A stretch of 64,000 bases of DNA from Nitrospira sp. (GTDB taxonomy: Bacteria > Nitrospirota > Nitrospiria > Nitrospirales > Nitrospiraceae): contig JAFEBL010000007.1 in assembly GCA_018242665.1 (NCBI GenBank), positions 186,001-250,000 on the forward strand, written 5' to 3'. Positions 1 through 8,587 of the stretch are shown one piece after another (positions within the stretch are counted from its first letter, which is position 1; the number at the start of each line of letters is the position of its first letter). Under the pieces are notes generated by a model, which was not told the DNA's origin, did no database searches, and saw only the letters and a program-made list of their open reading frames with translations. A program made the position numbers and the translations under genes.

Positions 1-269
1 TAGTCGTGAGGCCGGAGTTCTATTGGGATCGAAACGGGCGCTGGACGGGGTCGGAGCAATTCGTGAAAGCGGTGACGTCGACCGTGGAATACAAGATTCC
101 CTATAAATGGACGAATACCACCCTGCGGCTCGAGCATCGATGGGATGAATCGACCGGAGCAGGAGGCGGATTCTTCCGGCGTGGAGACGTGCAACCCGGT
201 GTACTGAGCCTCACGCCGAATCAGCACCTGGTGTTGCTGGGAATCTTATGGACGTTCGATAGTCCCTGA
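1..269 (+). CDS. Outer-membrane beta-barrel porin, C-terminal fragment
   Basis: The reading frame is open at the left edge, so this is the end of a longer gene. The last 90 or so residues alternate polar and hydrophobic positions as in beta strands and close with LVLLGILWTF plus three residues, which resembles the final strand of BBP2/OmpL-type porins. An in-frame GTG at position 6 is not a credible start because the homologous feature is a strand near the end of a barrel. No signal peptide or substrate clue is available from the fragment. The family assignment rests on the terminal strand only; an outer-membrane barrel is likely, the subfamily uncertain. Confidence 0.5.
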   Translation, partial: VVRPEFYWDRNGRWTGSEQFVKAVTSTVEYKIPYKWTNTTLRLEHRWDESTGAGGGFFRRGDVQPGVLSLTPNQHLVLLGILWTFDSP

Positions 270-278
270 GCCAGCACT

Positions 279-406
279 GAACATGGCTTCGGACTTCGTT
301 CTCGGTACACTCGTGACTTCGACGTACTGCAGGGAGTACGCCTCAGTCGCTCGTCCCCTGCGGCCTCGTCCGACAGCCATGTTGAGCGTCCGAGAGAACG
401 AGATTC
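279..406. repeat. Dispersed structured intergenic repeat, copy A
   Basis: This 128-base intergenic element aligns along its whole length with a second one at 38362-38490. Shared blocks include ACTTCGTTCTCGG, GTACGCCTC, CCTGCGGCCTCGT and CATGTTGA. The ends are inverted (AACATGGCT..TCGGAC against GTCCGACAGCCATGTT) and the centre holds a small hairpin (GTACT/AGTAC around positions 332-347). No reading frame is conserved between the copies, so it looks like a folded, noncoding repeat family of the REP/MITE kind. Confidence 0.7.
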
Positions 407-522
407 AGTAATGAGTTGTTGCTTCTTCGGACTACCCGCGGCGGGCTTCGGTCTCAGCTGCCTCGCGACGATACGCAGGCAGCATCTCAGTCACGACTGG
501 AAGGAGAAACTGAGGAGGGCGT

Positions 523-1254
523 TCACGGTATTGCCTTCTGCTTTTCCTTCAGCAGCCGCAATGTATCGGCGAGTTCTCTGCCGAAGCGGGCCATCGCCAC
601 ATCCTTCGCTTCGGCCACCGCGGCTTTGTCGTCGAGCGAGGGAGCGGGTCCGATGAGCGTCGTTTCGCCTTCTGCGGTTTGCGTGCCGTAGAGGGCACCG
701 GTCCGGACATCCCATAACGTGCCCTCCACTATGAACAGGGCATGGCTCTCCGTGCCGTGCGCAAAGTAGGTGCCGATTCCCGTCGCGTACCAGGCGGCAT
801 GACTGTTGTTGTATCGCTCGACTGCGGAGGCGCCGTCGAGGATAAGGATCGCATCGGCGTTGTAGCGGGCGGCGGCTATCCGTATATCCCGCAGGGTGTT
901 GCCCTGCACCGTGGAGTTCGCCAGTAGAAATGCCTGTTGGAGTATGCCTTCTTCCTGCACCGGTTTGAGTGCCCGTTGAACCAAGTCGGCGTCCGCGCTG
1001 CCCCAGTCTACCCGCTGTAACGAGCGTTGCGATGGGAAATCCTTGTGTTTGAAATAGAGGGCGAGCCGGTAGGGATGGGTGAGATGGGCCGCCGTGGCCA
1101 TGGTGTCGGCGATATCGCGATCCGTCACCACATCAGGATAGTCATGAAAGGAGTCCTGCAGAATTTGGCGATTGAGCCCCCGACTACCGCTACAGGCGGG
1201 TAGGCTTATCAATCCAATCAGCAGGAGGATGAGAAGTTGCAACGATCTGTTCAT
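523..1254 (-). CDS. Lipoprotein of unknown function
   Basis: The 243-residue product starts with a lipoprotein signal peptide: MNRSLQ, a run of Leu/Ile, then a lipobox LPAC with the lipidated Cys at residue 21. The ATG at 1254 was chosen because AGGAG lies just upstream and because the longer frame would add an Arg-rich, unlikely N-terminus read out of the neighbouring dehydrogenase gene. The body is globular (segment DAILILDGAS, then a Tyr/His-rich stretch and GTLWDVRTGALYGT), reminiscent of the rhombotarget-type lipoprotein family, but that link is weak. It starts 13 bases after the upstream dehydrogenase stop and is probably cotranscribed with it. Confidence 0.75.
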   Translation of the reverse strand: MNRSLQLLILLLIGLISLPACSGSRGLNRQILQDSFHDYPDVVTDRDIADTMATAAHLTHPYRLALYFKHKDFPSQRSLQRVDWGSADADLVQRALKPVQEEGILQQAFLLANSTVQGNTLRDIRIAAARYNADAILILDGASAVERYNNSHAAWYATGIGTYFAHGTESHALFIVEGTLWDVRTGALYGTQTAEGETTLIGPAPSLDDKAAVAEAKDVAMARFGRELADTLRLLKEKQKAIP

Positions 1255-1267
1255 GTGTCTCCTGCGG

Positions 1268-2209
1268 TTAGCGTGACGCGGAATGGTCGGATGTCTTGTT
1301 GACCGACAGGCTCTCCAGCGCCAGCATGAGGGCATGGGTGCCGGAGCGGCCATGGCCAAGCGCTTGAACGTTCTCATAGAGCTGATAGGCCAAGGTCAGA
1401 CCCGGCAGCGTGAGCTCGCGTCGCCGCGCTTCCTCGAGTGCGATGCCCATGTCTTTGACGAAATGGTCCACGAAAAATCCGGGATCGAAATTGCGAGCCA
1501 CGATGCGGGGCGCCAGGTTGTCCAGTGTCCAGCAGGCGGCTGCACCGCCGCGGATCGATTCCAGCATGCGTGGCACGTCGAGTCCGGCGCGGTATCCGTA
1601 GAGCAGGCTTTCGCAGACGCCGACCATCGTGCCGGCAATGACGATCTGGTTGCACAGCTTCGTATGTTGTCCTGCGCCGGGGCCGCCCTGGTGGACGATG
1701 TGCTTCCCCAGACAGGCCAAGAGTGGCGTGACGGCCTGCACCGCTTCGCCCCAGCCGCCGACCATGATGGAGAGGGTGGCATTGCGCGCGCCGACGTCCC
1801 CGCCGGAGACGGGCGCATCGAGGGCCGTCGCGCCCCGAGCCTGTGCCGCTGTTGCGATGTCACAGGCGAGCGATGGTTCCGTCGTCGTCATATCGATCAC
1901 GACCATGCCGGGCCGGGATCCGGCGAGTACCCCGTGATCTCCGAAGTAGACCTCCCGCACGTCCTTCGGAAAGCCGACCATGGTGAACAGCACGTCGGTC
2001 TGCTCGGCTACGGCGCTGGGTGAATCGGCCCAGGTGGCGCCCCTCGTGAGGATCGGCAAGGCTTTGGTGCGGTTGCGGGTGAAGAGCGTGAGACGGTAGC
2101 CCGCGTTCTGCAGGTGTTGACACATGGGTGCTCCCATGACGCCAGTGCCGATCCACCCGATGCGGGTTGTAGAAGGGGAGGCCGGTGCGGGAGGGTGCAG
2201 CGAAGTCAT
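1268..2209 (-). CDS. NAD(P)-dependent beta-hydroxyacid dehydrogenase
   Basis: A 313-residue member of the 3-hydroxyisobutyrate dehydrogenase/glyoxylate-succinic semialdehyde reductase family. It shows the N-terminal Rossmann motif GWIGTGVMG (about residues 18-26), the substrate-binding DAPVSGG signature, the catalytic lysine in [11 protein letters not shown] and the C-terminal KDMGIAL helix, in the family order and at normal length. Family members reduce small aldehyde-acids or oxidise beta-hydroxyacids with NAD(P)H; the substrate cannot be read from sequence. It lies 3 bases after the upstream secreted protein gene and 13 before the lipoprotein gene, so the three probably form one minus-strand operon. 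Confidence 0.85.
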   Translation of the reverse strand: MTSLHPPAPASPSTTRIGWIGTGVMGAPMCQHLQNAGYRLTLFTRNRTKALPILTRGATWADSPSAVAEQTDVLFTMVGFPKDVREVYFGDHGVLAGSRPGMVVIDMTTTEPSLACDIATAAQARGATALDAPVSGGDVGARNATLSIMVGGWGEAVQAVTPLLACLGKHIVHQGGPGAGQHTKLCNQIVIAGTMVGVCESLLYGYRAGLDVPRMLESIRGGAAACWTLDNLAPRIVARNFDPGFFVDHFVKDMGIALEEARRRELTLPGLTLAYQLYENVQALGHGRSGTHALMLALESLSVNKTSDHSASR

Positions 2210-2212
2210 GTG

Positions 2213-2692
2213 CTACTCTACCAAGGGAGTGATCCGGTTGGCGATCGCCTGCACCACACCCTCCTGATCCATCGCAATCTTTGAGCCTTTGAAGCTCAAA
2301 GCATATCCCCCGTGACTCGGAGCCTGTATGGTGGCGTCGACGACCACGCGGGCGCCATCCTCCACGTCCGGATCTTTCACCATCGGAATTCCGCAAAGCC
2401 CCGGCACGGCGATGGACAATGTCGCCGTGTCATCTTCCAGGTTGAAGAGGTAGCCGCCGTAACAGGTTGAGCCGGCCGGGATCTCGTAGGGGTCGAGCGG
2501 TTGGATTTGGCGCACGGTGCCTTTGAGCGTGACCTGTCGCAGATGAAATAGCGCGGGGTCCGCCAGCACCTCCTGTACCGAGAGGGCTTCTTGTGCCTGG
2601 CTGAGGCCGAGGGGCAAGAGGAAGAAGAGCGTGACGCAGCCGAGCTGGGCGGTCCTGAGCCATATGGTTGCGGAGAGAGTGTCGTCGTTCAT
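2213..2692 (-). CDS. Secreted OB-fold-like hypothetical protein
   Basis: The product (159 residues from this ATG) has a signal peptide: a hydrophobic core LGCVTLFFLLPLGL followed by SQAQEA, so it is exported. The mature part reads VRQVTLKGTV-type strands, a GSTCYGGYLFNLEDD segment and IQAPSHGGYALSFKGSKI, which looks like a small OB-fold domain as in periplasmic tRNA_anti/DUF-type proteins; no function is known. An ATG nine bases upstream (2701) is an equally possible start. The longer open frame reaching 2923 is rejected since it overlaps the divergent peptidase gene. It heads the minus-strand group with the dehydrogenase and lipoprotein. Confidence 0.65.
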   Translation of the reverse strand: MNDDTLSATIWLRTAQLGCVTLFFLLPLGLSQAQEALSVQEVLADPALFHLRQVTLKGTVRQIQPLDPYEIPAGSTCYGGYLFNLEDDTATLSIAVPGLCGIPMVKDPDVEDGARVVVDATIQAPSHGGYALSFKGSKIAMDQEGVVQAIANRITPLVE

Positions 2693-2756
2693 CGCGGGCA
2701 TTCTACCACTCTTTATTTCAAGGATCGCCCTCATAGGTTTTCGTGCCATGAGTCGA

Positions 2757-2762
2757 TATAAT
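2757..2762 (+). promoter_or_regulatory. Possible -10 box for the M20 dipeptidase gene
   Basis: A perfect TATAAT lies 33 bases before the dipeptidase ATG and just before its strong Shine-Dalgarno sequence. No good -35 hexamer is visible at 16-18 bases upstream, so it is only a candidate. Confidence 0.3.
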
Positions 2763-2789
2763 CGCCACGACCAGGAGGGAGGGAGAGCC

Positions 2790-4154
2790 ATGAGCGATGT
2801 GCAACGGCAGGTGGATACGTATATCAACGACATTCGTCCGCAGTATGAAGCGATGCTCGGGCAAGCGGTAGAAATTCCTTCCATCAGCATGGATCCCTGG
2901 CATGCGCCGGATGTGCACCGCATGGCCGAACTCGCCGCACAATACCTGCGGGCCGCCGGTGCGGAGGCACATATCGTGGAAACGCCCGGCTACCCGGTCG
3001 TGTCAGGCGGCTGGACTGTCGATCCCAGCTATCCCACGGTCACGGTCTACAATCACATGGATGTGCAGCCGGCGCAGGAGCCTGAATGGAAACAGTCTCC
3101 CTTTGCCTTCCAGAATGACCACGGCATCTATCGAGGGCGCGGGGCGACGGATGATAAGGGCCCGGCCCTCGCAGCGCTGTTCGGGGCGCGGTATGCGATC
3201 GACCAGGGGGTGCCGATCAATGTGCGCTTCCTGTGGGAGTTGGAAGAGGAAAACGGGAGTCCAAGCTTTGCCTCGGCGATCAAGCACCGGGCGGCGATCC
3301 CGCGCCCGGATTCCGTGGTCATTTCGGATACGATCTGGCTCTCCAAGAGTCAGCCGGCGATGCCGTACGGGTTGCGCGGATTGCTTGGTGCGCGGCTTGT
3401 GTTGCGAACCGGAACCAAGGACGCCCATTCCGGTGTAACCGGCGGGGCGGCTCGCAACCCGCTCGTCGAGTTGATGGAGATTGCCCATGCCTGTGTCGAT
3501 GCCAAGACCGGCAAGGTGAAGATCCCAGGCTTTTACGATGAAGTCGTGCCGCCGACGAAGGCCGAAATCGCGAGTTTTCTGAAGTCGGGGTTTCAGGTCA
3601 GGAAGTTCAAGGAAGCATACGGGTTTAAGACATTACGCACGGACGATCCGGCCGAGGTGATGCGGCGGATTTGGGCCGCACCGACATTCGAGGTGCATGG
3701 ACTTACCGGTGGTTATCATGGTCCCGGGGTCAAGACCATCGTGCCCGGCCATGGCGAACTGAAAATCAGCATGCGGCTGGTTCCGAGCCAAACTCCTGAG
3801 AAGGTGTTCACGTTGTTGAAGCAATACGTGGCCAAGTTGAATCCCGCGGTGAAGGTGGAGCGGGAGGGGATGTTGCATCCGTTTCGCGGTGTCTTCGACG
3901 GGCCCTACGTCGAAGCCGTCAAGCGCGCGGTGCAGGCCGGGTTCGGAAAGCAGCCGGCGTTCATCCGTGAAGGGGGCTCCATCGGCGCGGTGGTGACGAT
4001 GCAAAAGGCCTGGAAGGTTCCGATTCTGTTCATGGGACTGAGCCTTCCTGAGCACGGATACCATGCGCCGAATGAATACTTCGACTGGGGCCAAGCCTCC
4101 GGCGGCATCAAGGCCTTCGTGCATTATTTTTCGGAACTGGCGGGGAGGCGATAG
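2790..4154 (+). CDS. M20 family metallopeptidase / dipeptidase
   Basis: A 454-residue M20 peptidase of the CNDP/PepV-like branch, probably a cytosolic dinuclear-zinc dipeptidase. Visible metal and catalytic motifs are NHMDVQP (first His and Asp), RGATDDKGP (bridging Asp), ELEEENGS (catalytic Glu and metal Glu) and, near the C-terminus, SLPEHGYHAPNE with the last metal His. The dimerisation/lid domain lies between about residues 200 and 330. The ATG at 2790 is preceded by AGGAGGGAGGGAG, a strong ribosome-binding site; the longer frame back to 2631 is not needed. It is divergent from the secreted protein gene at 2213-2692 and has no obvious operon partner. Confidence 0.9.
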   Translation: MSDVQRQVDTYINDIRPQYEAMLGQAVEIPSISMDPWHAPDVHRMAELAAQYLRAAGAEAHIVETPGYPVVSGGWTVDPSYPTVTVYNHMDVQPAQEPEWKQSPFAFQNDHGIYRGRGATDDKGPALAALFGARYAIDQGVPINVRFLWELEEENGSPSFASAIKHRAAIPRPDSVVISDTIWLSKSQPAMPYGLRGLLGARLVLRTGTKDAHSGVTGGAARNPLVELMEIAHACVDAKTGKVKIPGFYDEVVPPTKAEIASFLKSGFQVRKFKEAYGFKTLRTDDPAEVMRRIWAAPTFEVHGLTGGYHGPGVKTIVPGHGELKISMRLVPSQTPEKVFTLLKQYVAKLNPAVKVEREGMLHPFRGVFDGPYVEAVKRAVQAGFGKQPAFIREGGSIGAVVTMQKAWKVPILFMGLSLPEHGYHAPNEYFDWGQASGGIKAFVHYFSELAGRR

Positions 4155-4314
4155 CCGGCTCCCCGGCCGTCGGACTCTCCGGCGCGCGCGCGGATCAGTG
4201 GTCTATTTCGAGGATGCCCACCCTCAGATTGTCTTGTGAGCGACCTCTGCATAGGCCATGCATGGGTGATACCCGGTAGTGGGTTTTGCTGGTGCAAGGA
4301 CAGGCTGCGGTCTG

Positions 4315-5361
4315 TCAGGTGAGGGAGCTCATGTCGATGACGAAGCGGTACCGCACGTCGCCGCGGACGAGGCGATCGTAGGCCTCATTCACTTGCTGAA
4401 TGGGGATGACCTCCACGTCGGCGCCGCACTTGTGTTTGGCGCAAAAGTCCAACATCTCCTGTGTTTCTTGAATGCCCCCGATCAATGAGCCCACCAACCT
4501 CCGCCGTTTGAGAATCAACGGAAATGCCCCCAGTTGCGCTGGTTTGTCCGGCACGCCGACCAGGATCATCGTGCCGTCGGCTTTGAGCAATTCTAGTTGC
4601 GCATCCAGGTCATGGGGCGCCGATACCGTGTCCAGAATGAAGTCGAATTGCATAGCGAGTTTGGTGAAGGTTTTCGGGTCAGAGGTCTTGTAAAAATCTT
4701 TGGCACCCAACCGCTTGGCATCGCGCCGCTTTTTGTCGGAATGGCTCAGGACGGTCACGTGAGCGCCCAAGGCCTTGCCGATTTTGACGGCCATGTGGCC
4801 GAGCCCTCCCAGGCCCACCACCGCCAGGCGATGTGTTTTGCCCACTCCCCAATGGCGCAAGGGGGAATAGGTCGTAATGCCGGCGCACAGGAGCGGTGCG
4901 GCCTCCTCGGGACGCAGTTGCTTGGGGATGCGAAGAACATACCGCTGATCCACGACGACCTTGGTAGAGTATCCGCCGTAGGTCGGGGTGATACCGTCCT
5001 GCTCCGTGCTGTTGTAGGTGAAGCTCAGATGGCCTTCGCAGAGCTGTTCTTCGCCTTTTTTACATTGCGGGCAGGTCCGGCAGGAATCAACCAGACACCC
5101 GACTCCGACCATCTGCCCGACCTTGAACCGCTTCACTGAAGCGCCAACCCGCTCGACAACCCCCACGATTTCATGTCCTGGCACCATGGGAAAAATCGAC
5201 CCACCCCATTCATCCCGGGCCTGATGCACGTCCGAATGGCAAATGCCGCAGTAGCGGATGCCGATGAGCACATCATGACGGCCGACTTCACGGCGTGAAA
5301 ATGTAAATGGGGCGAGTCGGGATTTTGCTGTGCGGGCGGCGTAACCTTTGACGTCGATCAT
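4315..5361 (-). CDS. Zinc-dependent alcohol dehydrogenase (YahK/CAD type)
   Basis: A 348-residue medium-chain dehydrogenase of the cinnamyl-alcohol/YahK group, which reduces a range of aldehydes with NADPH. The catalytic zinc ligands are seen in YCGICHSDVH and VPGHE, the structural zinc ligands in CRTCPQCKKGEEQLC, and the nucleotide site in VVGLGGLGHMAVKIG, followed by SHSDKKR, whose Ser and Lys/Arg suit the 2'-phosphate of NADP. Length is standard. The start has AAGGAAGAGG upstream. The downstream 160-base gap to the dipeptidase gene shows no clear terminator. The gene appears to stand alone as a detoxifying aldehyde reductase; physiological substrate unknown. Confidence 0.9.
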   Translation of the reverse strand: MIDVKGYAARTAKSRLAPFTFSRREVGRHDVLIGIRYCGICHSDVHQARDEWGGSIFPMVPGHEIVGVVERVGASVKRFKVGQMVGVGCLVDSCRTCPQCKKGEEQLCEGHLSFTYNSTEQDGITPTYGGYSTKVVVDQRYVLRIPKQLRPEEAAPLLCAGITTYSPLRHWGVGKTHRLAVVGLGGLGHMAVKIGKALGAHVTVLSHSDKKRRDAKRLGAKDFYKTSDPKTFTKLAMQFDFILDTVSAPHDLDAQLELLKADGTMILVGVPDKPAQLGAFPLILKRRRLVGSLIGGIQETQEMLDFCAKHKCGADVEVIPIQQVNEAYDRLVRGDVRYRFVIDMSSLT

Positions 5362-5400
5362 AGTCCCTCTTCCTTACGTCCGTTCTTGGCGCTCATAGGA

Positions 5401-5826
5401 TTATTGAGCCTGCGCTGGTGTGGACGTATCCGGTTCAAGCGTGATACCGATCGTGCCCGGGTCTTGCTCCCAGGCGCCCGGCGTGATGAGACCGAGCAGC
5501 GGCAGCAGGAAAACCGCACCTCCGATGACATCGACGATGCCCACGCTGCTGAGTTTTCGACCGGTCATTCTCGACTGGGAATGGTAGCCGGCCTTGTTGA
5601 CTTCGACCGTCAGGTCACCCCGGCGAGGCACCTGATATTGCAACGGCGTCGTGCCGGCCAGGGTGCCGTTAATCAACACATTGGCGCCCGGCGGATCCGA
5701 ATTGACGATCAGAGGTTGCGAACTTCCGCCAAAAATTGAGCAGCCGCCGAGATGCAGTGAGGAGGCGAGCAGCATCGCAACCGTGGCGGACTTCGATAGA
5801 CTCCGACGTAGGTATGCGTAAGGCAT
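5401..5826 (-). CDS. PEGA-domain lipoprotein
   Basis: A 141-residue lipoprotein: signal peptide ending LHLGGC with the lipidated Cys at residue 29, then a PEGA-type beta domain (SDPPGANVLINGTLAGTTPLQYQVPRRGDLTVEVNKAGY), a hydrophobic segment VGIVDVIGGAVFLLPLLGLI and a short tail. PEGA domains are small surface or periplasmic modules commonly linked to cell-envelope structures. The ATG at 5826 follows GGGAGT; the longer open frame to 5883 lacks a signal-type start. Similar small lipoproteins with a hydrophobic C-terminal segment are known to be hard to assign further. No operon partner within 90 bases. Confidence 0.8.
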   Translation of the reverse strand: MPYAYLRRSLSKSATVAMLLASSLHLGGCSIFGGSSQPLIVNSDPPGANVLINGTLAGTTPLQYQVPRRGDLTVEVNKAGYHSQSRMTGRKLSSVGIVDVIGGAVFLLPLLGLITPGAWEQDPGTIGITLEPDTSTPAQAQ

Positions 5827-5920
5827 GGTGACTCCCTGTCTTCGTGGAGGGACATCGTTACCACAGGCATCCGCGGTTGACAAGGCTTGGAGGGGAGGAT
5901 GAGACAGGGGCTTCGCCTGC

Positions 5921-5957
5921 GAGATCGGCAGAGGCCGCTGTGGGCTCTGCCGATCTC
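5921..5957 (-). terminator. Perfect 13-bp hairpin after the 571-residue protein gene
   Basis: GAGATCGGCAGAG at 5921-5933 is exactly complementary to CTCTGCCGATCTC at 5945-5957, with an 11-base loop. It lies 11 bases past the stop of the minus-strand gene at 5969-7684. There is no U-tract on either strand, so it may be a processing or stabilising hairpin rather than an intrinsic terminator. Confidence 0.5.
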
Positions 5958-5968
5958 GGATAGGTGGC

Positions 5969-7684
5969 CTACGCTTGTGGAGCGGTGGCCAGGATCGGCG
6001 CGAAGATCGGATCAGCGTCCAGCACCGCTTTCAGCAATCCAGTGTGGAGGAAGTAGCGCCAGGCCTCATCCGATTTGCCAGGGACTTGATCGAACCAGCG
6101 TTTGGCTTCGGTGAGATGCTGCAGCATCTTCTCTTTGTCCCCGTAGTTCGGCAGAAAGATCATGGTATAGGCCATGGCATATTCGGCCAGAAATTTGTCG
6201 AGCGGCAACTCGGCATAGGCCAGGGACGCCTCGGCATTGGCGTAGGCCCTCGGGGTTTCCGGATCATGCAGAATGCGATTCCAGGACACCTTGTTGATGC
6301 GAGACCAGGCGAGTTGGAGCAAGGCCTCGGCCTTCGGCGTCTTGCGGTTCTCCGGAATGTCTTTGACCAGGGCTTCAAACGTTTCGACCATGGGAATCTG
6401 GTCGTTGTTCCATCGGTAGGCCACGCCAAGACGGAACCGATTGTCGAGTTGTTCTGGTCGAACTGTGGCGAGGGTGTGGGCGGCCGGGATCAGACGATAG
6501 AGCAGGTCGGCCGGCGTGGGCTGGGAGAGACCGCCCATTTCCATGCCATTCGAGAGGTCCATCCGCAGGCCCTGCGCATAGATGTTCCAATAAAATTCGT
6601 CCACCACGATCCCGAGGGCCGGGTCTTTCGCCGGCACTTGATGTGCATTCCGAGCCTCAAATAGGAGTGCGCTGTAGAGATGCCGAGTCAGGACCGTGAG
6701 GGCATCCGGCTGTTGCGGATCGATGATCAAGATCCGGTTGAGTAGGGCGACTCGATCACGGAGATCAGGAAACACGGCTGCACGCGCCGCCGCAGCGGTC
6801 AGTACGCCGGGTTGGTCCTCCGGTCCCCACCAAGCTAGAGATTCGGGCAATACCCGGCTGATCTCGGTGGTGAAGGGAATCTTCTCCGCGACCATGCCCG
6901 GAGCCTCCGGTTGTGAGGCGACGGGCAGGTTGAACACGGCCGTATCGCCGGGGAATCCATGTTGCTTCAGTCCGGTGAAGACGACCCACTGGGTGGTGAC
7001 GGATTTCAGTGCTCGTCGCGGCCGCTTGATGGTGTTCGTCCATTTCACATTGCCGGCGGCATAACTCACGGGGGAGGTGAGGGGGTCCTGATAGCGAACC
7101 GCGAGTTGGACCAGGGTGGTGGGAACCGCGAGCACCTTGCCGGCACGGGTCAGCTTGAAGGAGCCGGACGGAATGGTCCGGCTGCCGAGGGCCGTCACAT
7201 GAAGGCCGCTGCCGGGAGGCGATATCCCTACGACGTCGGCCACGAAGGTGGACGCGGGCGCTCTTGGTAGGTCATCGCCGAAAAAGACCAGTGGCCCCGT
7301 GCTCGGCCAGAGGATATCCATGGCGATGTCGGAGCGTTTCAACATCGGCGCATAGGCCTCGGTCAGGGTCTGCCAGCAGGCATCATAGGACGCATCCCCG
7401 GCTGGGGCGAACTGTTTCACCTTCGCTTGAAGGGCCGTCACGAAACGATATTGGCAGGCGAAATCCAATTGCCCCGCCGTCACTTTATCGCCCTGAGATA
7501 GGGCTTCGGCATATCGGATCGCAGTCTGTATCGCCGGGGTCGATTTGACCGTCCCGGCCTTGGCGTGTCCCTTCGTGCCGGCTGCCGGTGCCGATTCGGC
7601 CGTTCCGGCCCAGGCCCCGAGCGCGAGCGCGAGGGTTGCGATAGCAATCATCTGTCGTCGATGGAACAGGTTCCCGCGAATCAT
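5969..7684 (-). CDS. Large secreted protein of unknown function
   Basis: A 571-residue exported protein. The start at 7684 is supported by GGGAGGT upstream and gives a clean signal peptide (MIRGNLFHRRQ, hydrophobic core, cleavage near GTAESA). A Lys/Gly/Ala-rich linker follows, then a mostly alpha-helical body. The C-terminal third (about residues 380-560) has repeated helical pairs such as RLGVAYRWNNDQIPMVETFEALVK and ALLQLAWSRINKVSWNRIL, suggesting TPR-like folding with a run of helices. I recognise no catalytic motif and no family. It stands alone on the minus strand, followed by a strong hairpin. An envelope scaffold or binding role is possible but unproven. Confidence 0.75.
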   Translation of the reverse strand: MIRGNLFHRRQMIAIATLALALGAWAGTAESAPAAGTKGHAKAGTVKSTPAIQTAIRYAEALSQGDKVTAGQLDFACQYRFVTALQAKVKQFAPAGDASYDACWQTLTEAYAPMLKRSDIAMDILWPSTGPLVFFGDDLPRAPASTFVADVVGISPPGSGLHVTALGSRTIPSGSFKLTRAGKVLAVPTTLVQLAVRYQDPLTSPVSYAAGNVKWTNTIKRPRRALKSVTTQWVVFTGLKQHGFPGDTAVFNLPVASQPEAPGMVAEKIPFTTEISRVLPESLAWWGPEDQPGVLTAAAARAAVFPDLRDRVALLNRILIIDPQQPDALTVLTRHLYSALLFEARNAHQVPAKDPALGIVVDEFYWNIYAQGLRMDLSNGMEMGGLSQPTPADLLYRLIPAAHTLATVRPEQLDNRFRLGVAYRWNNDQIPMVETFEALVKDIPENRKTPKAEALLQLAWSRINKVSWNRILHDPETPRAYANAEASLAYAELPLDKFLAEYAMAYTMIFLPNYGDKEKMLQHLTEAKRWFDQVPGKSDEAWRYFLHTGLLKAVLDADPIFAPILATAPQA

Positions 7685-7774
7685 GCGAACGACCTCCCGT
7701 GAGGATAAAAAGAAGGTCACTCTATCACGGGGCTCTTTTCAGACGAAAGGGGCGCGGTTGTGACAGGTACGAGG

Positions 7775-8257
7775 TTAGGGGGCCGGTGGCGTGGTCGTCG
7801 AAGATCGACTAAACCGCACTAAGGAGCGGATATAGTGGAGCGCGGCTTGCTGATCGTCCACTGCGAGCCGGTCTTGCCAGGCCGGCATGGCGGTGCGGGG
7901 CTTGCCTTGCGCAATCGTGCGCAGCAGTTCTTTGTCGGTTTTCGCGGATGTCGCGGCCGATACGAGATTTCCCGGGCGCGGGGAGAGAAACGGGGCCTTA
8001 GGGCCGTCGCCCTTCCCGGTTTCCCCGTGGCACTCCAGACAATGCTCGCGATAGATCGTGTGGCCGTGATCGAGGACGTCGGACGGTTGGGCCAGCAGTA
8101 GCCCGCCGCCGCTTCCGGAGAGCACCAGCATGAGGAAGAGGCGGTCCCAGAATCTTATCGCGACCCGTGCCGTGACGGGGGGTGGAGACGAGGGTATGGT
8201 TGTGGCTGACTCGACGTGCGGCGATTGTTGCGGCACCGGGGTGGAGAAGGAAGGCAT
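7775..8257 (-). CDS. Membrane-anchored monohaem cytochrome c
   Basis: A 160-residue protein with one haem-binding motif CLECH (Cys73, Cys76, His77) and a plausible axial methionine in RTAMPAW near residue 121, the layout of a class I cytochrome c. Ahead of it is a 34-residue Pro/Ser-rich leader and a hydrophobic segment (LFLMLVLSGSGGGLLLA), so it is exported and possibly membrane-tethered. The ATG at 8257 is used; a GTG codon directly before it is also possible. It begins only 9 bases after the stop of the anti-sigma gene, so sigma factor, anti-sigma factor and cytochrome form one transcription unit, which hints at a link between this regulator and respiratory electron flow. Confidence 0.85.
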   Translation of the reverse strand: MPSFSTPVPQQSPHVESATTIPSSPPPVTARVAIRFWDRLFLMLVLSGSGGGLLLAQPSDVLDHGHTIYREHCLECHGETGKGDGPKAPFLSPRPGNLVSAATSAKTDKELLRTIAQGKPRTAMPAWQDRLAVDDQQAALHYIRSLVRFSRSSTTTPPAP

Positions 8258-8266
8258 CACGCCCGC

Positions 8267-8566
8267 TCACACCGCTTCGGCGGCTTTTAAGATTTGGCGG
8301 CGCAGGGCGGCGCGATCTTTTGCCGAGAGGGGCGGTGACGGACGCTGCTGACACAGGCGGACCGTTTGACGCAGGGAATCCAAAAAGATTTCGCAGTTCG
8401 GACAATCGCCGAGGTGGGCGCGAATTTCCGAGCAGATATCGCCTGACAGCTCGTCGTCCAGATAGGCCGAGAGTCGTTCGAGGACTTTCACGCAATTCGG
8501 CTTCCGGTGGCCCTGGTGGGGAGTGGGCTTGCGGGTGCCTGGATATGTGCGTACGCGGTCAGCCAT
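8267..8566 (-). CDS. Zinc-finger anti-sigma factor
   Basis: A 99-residue soluble protein with the zinc-binding anti-sigma (ZAS, zf-HC2) pattern: an N-terminal Cys (residue 25) in NCVKVLERLSAYLDDEL and HLGDCPNC, giving the H-x3-C-x2-C motif. It has no membrane segment. Such proteins bind and silence the partner ECF sigma factor, often releasing it on a redox signal when the zinc cysteines are oxidised. It follows the sigma gene by 21 bases and precedes the cytochrome c gene by 9. The first 20 residues are basic and rich in Pro, and the actual start could be a little further in. Confidence 0.85.
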   Translation of the reverse strand: MADRVRTYPGTRKPTPHQGHRKPNCVKVLERLSAYLDDELSGDICSEIRAHLGDCPNCEIFLDSLRQTVRLCQQRPSPPLSAKDRAALRRQILKAAEAV

Positions 8567-8587
8567 GGTGCTGTTTCTGATTCTTGA

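Noticed and set aside
1283-2023. A 246-codon open frame opposite the beta-hydroxyacid dehydrogenase
   Set aside because: It is the GC-rich shadow of a gene with clear family motifs; its translation is low-complexity and lacks any domain.
2631-2789. N-terminal extension of the M20 dipeptidase
   Set aside because: It would overlap the divergent secreted-protein gene, and the ATG at 2790 has a far stronger ribosome-binding site and gives the family N-terminus.
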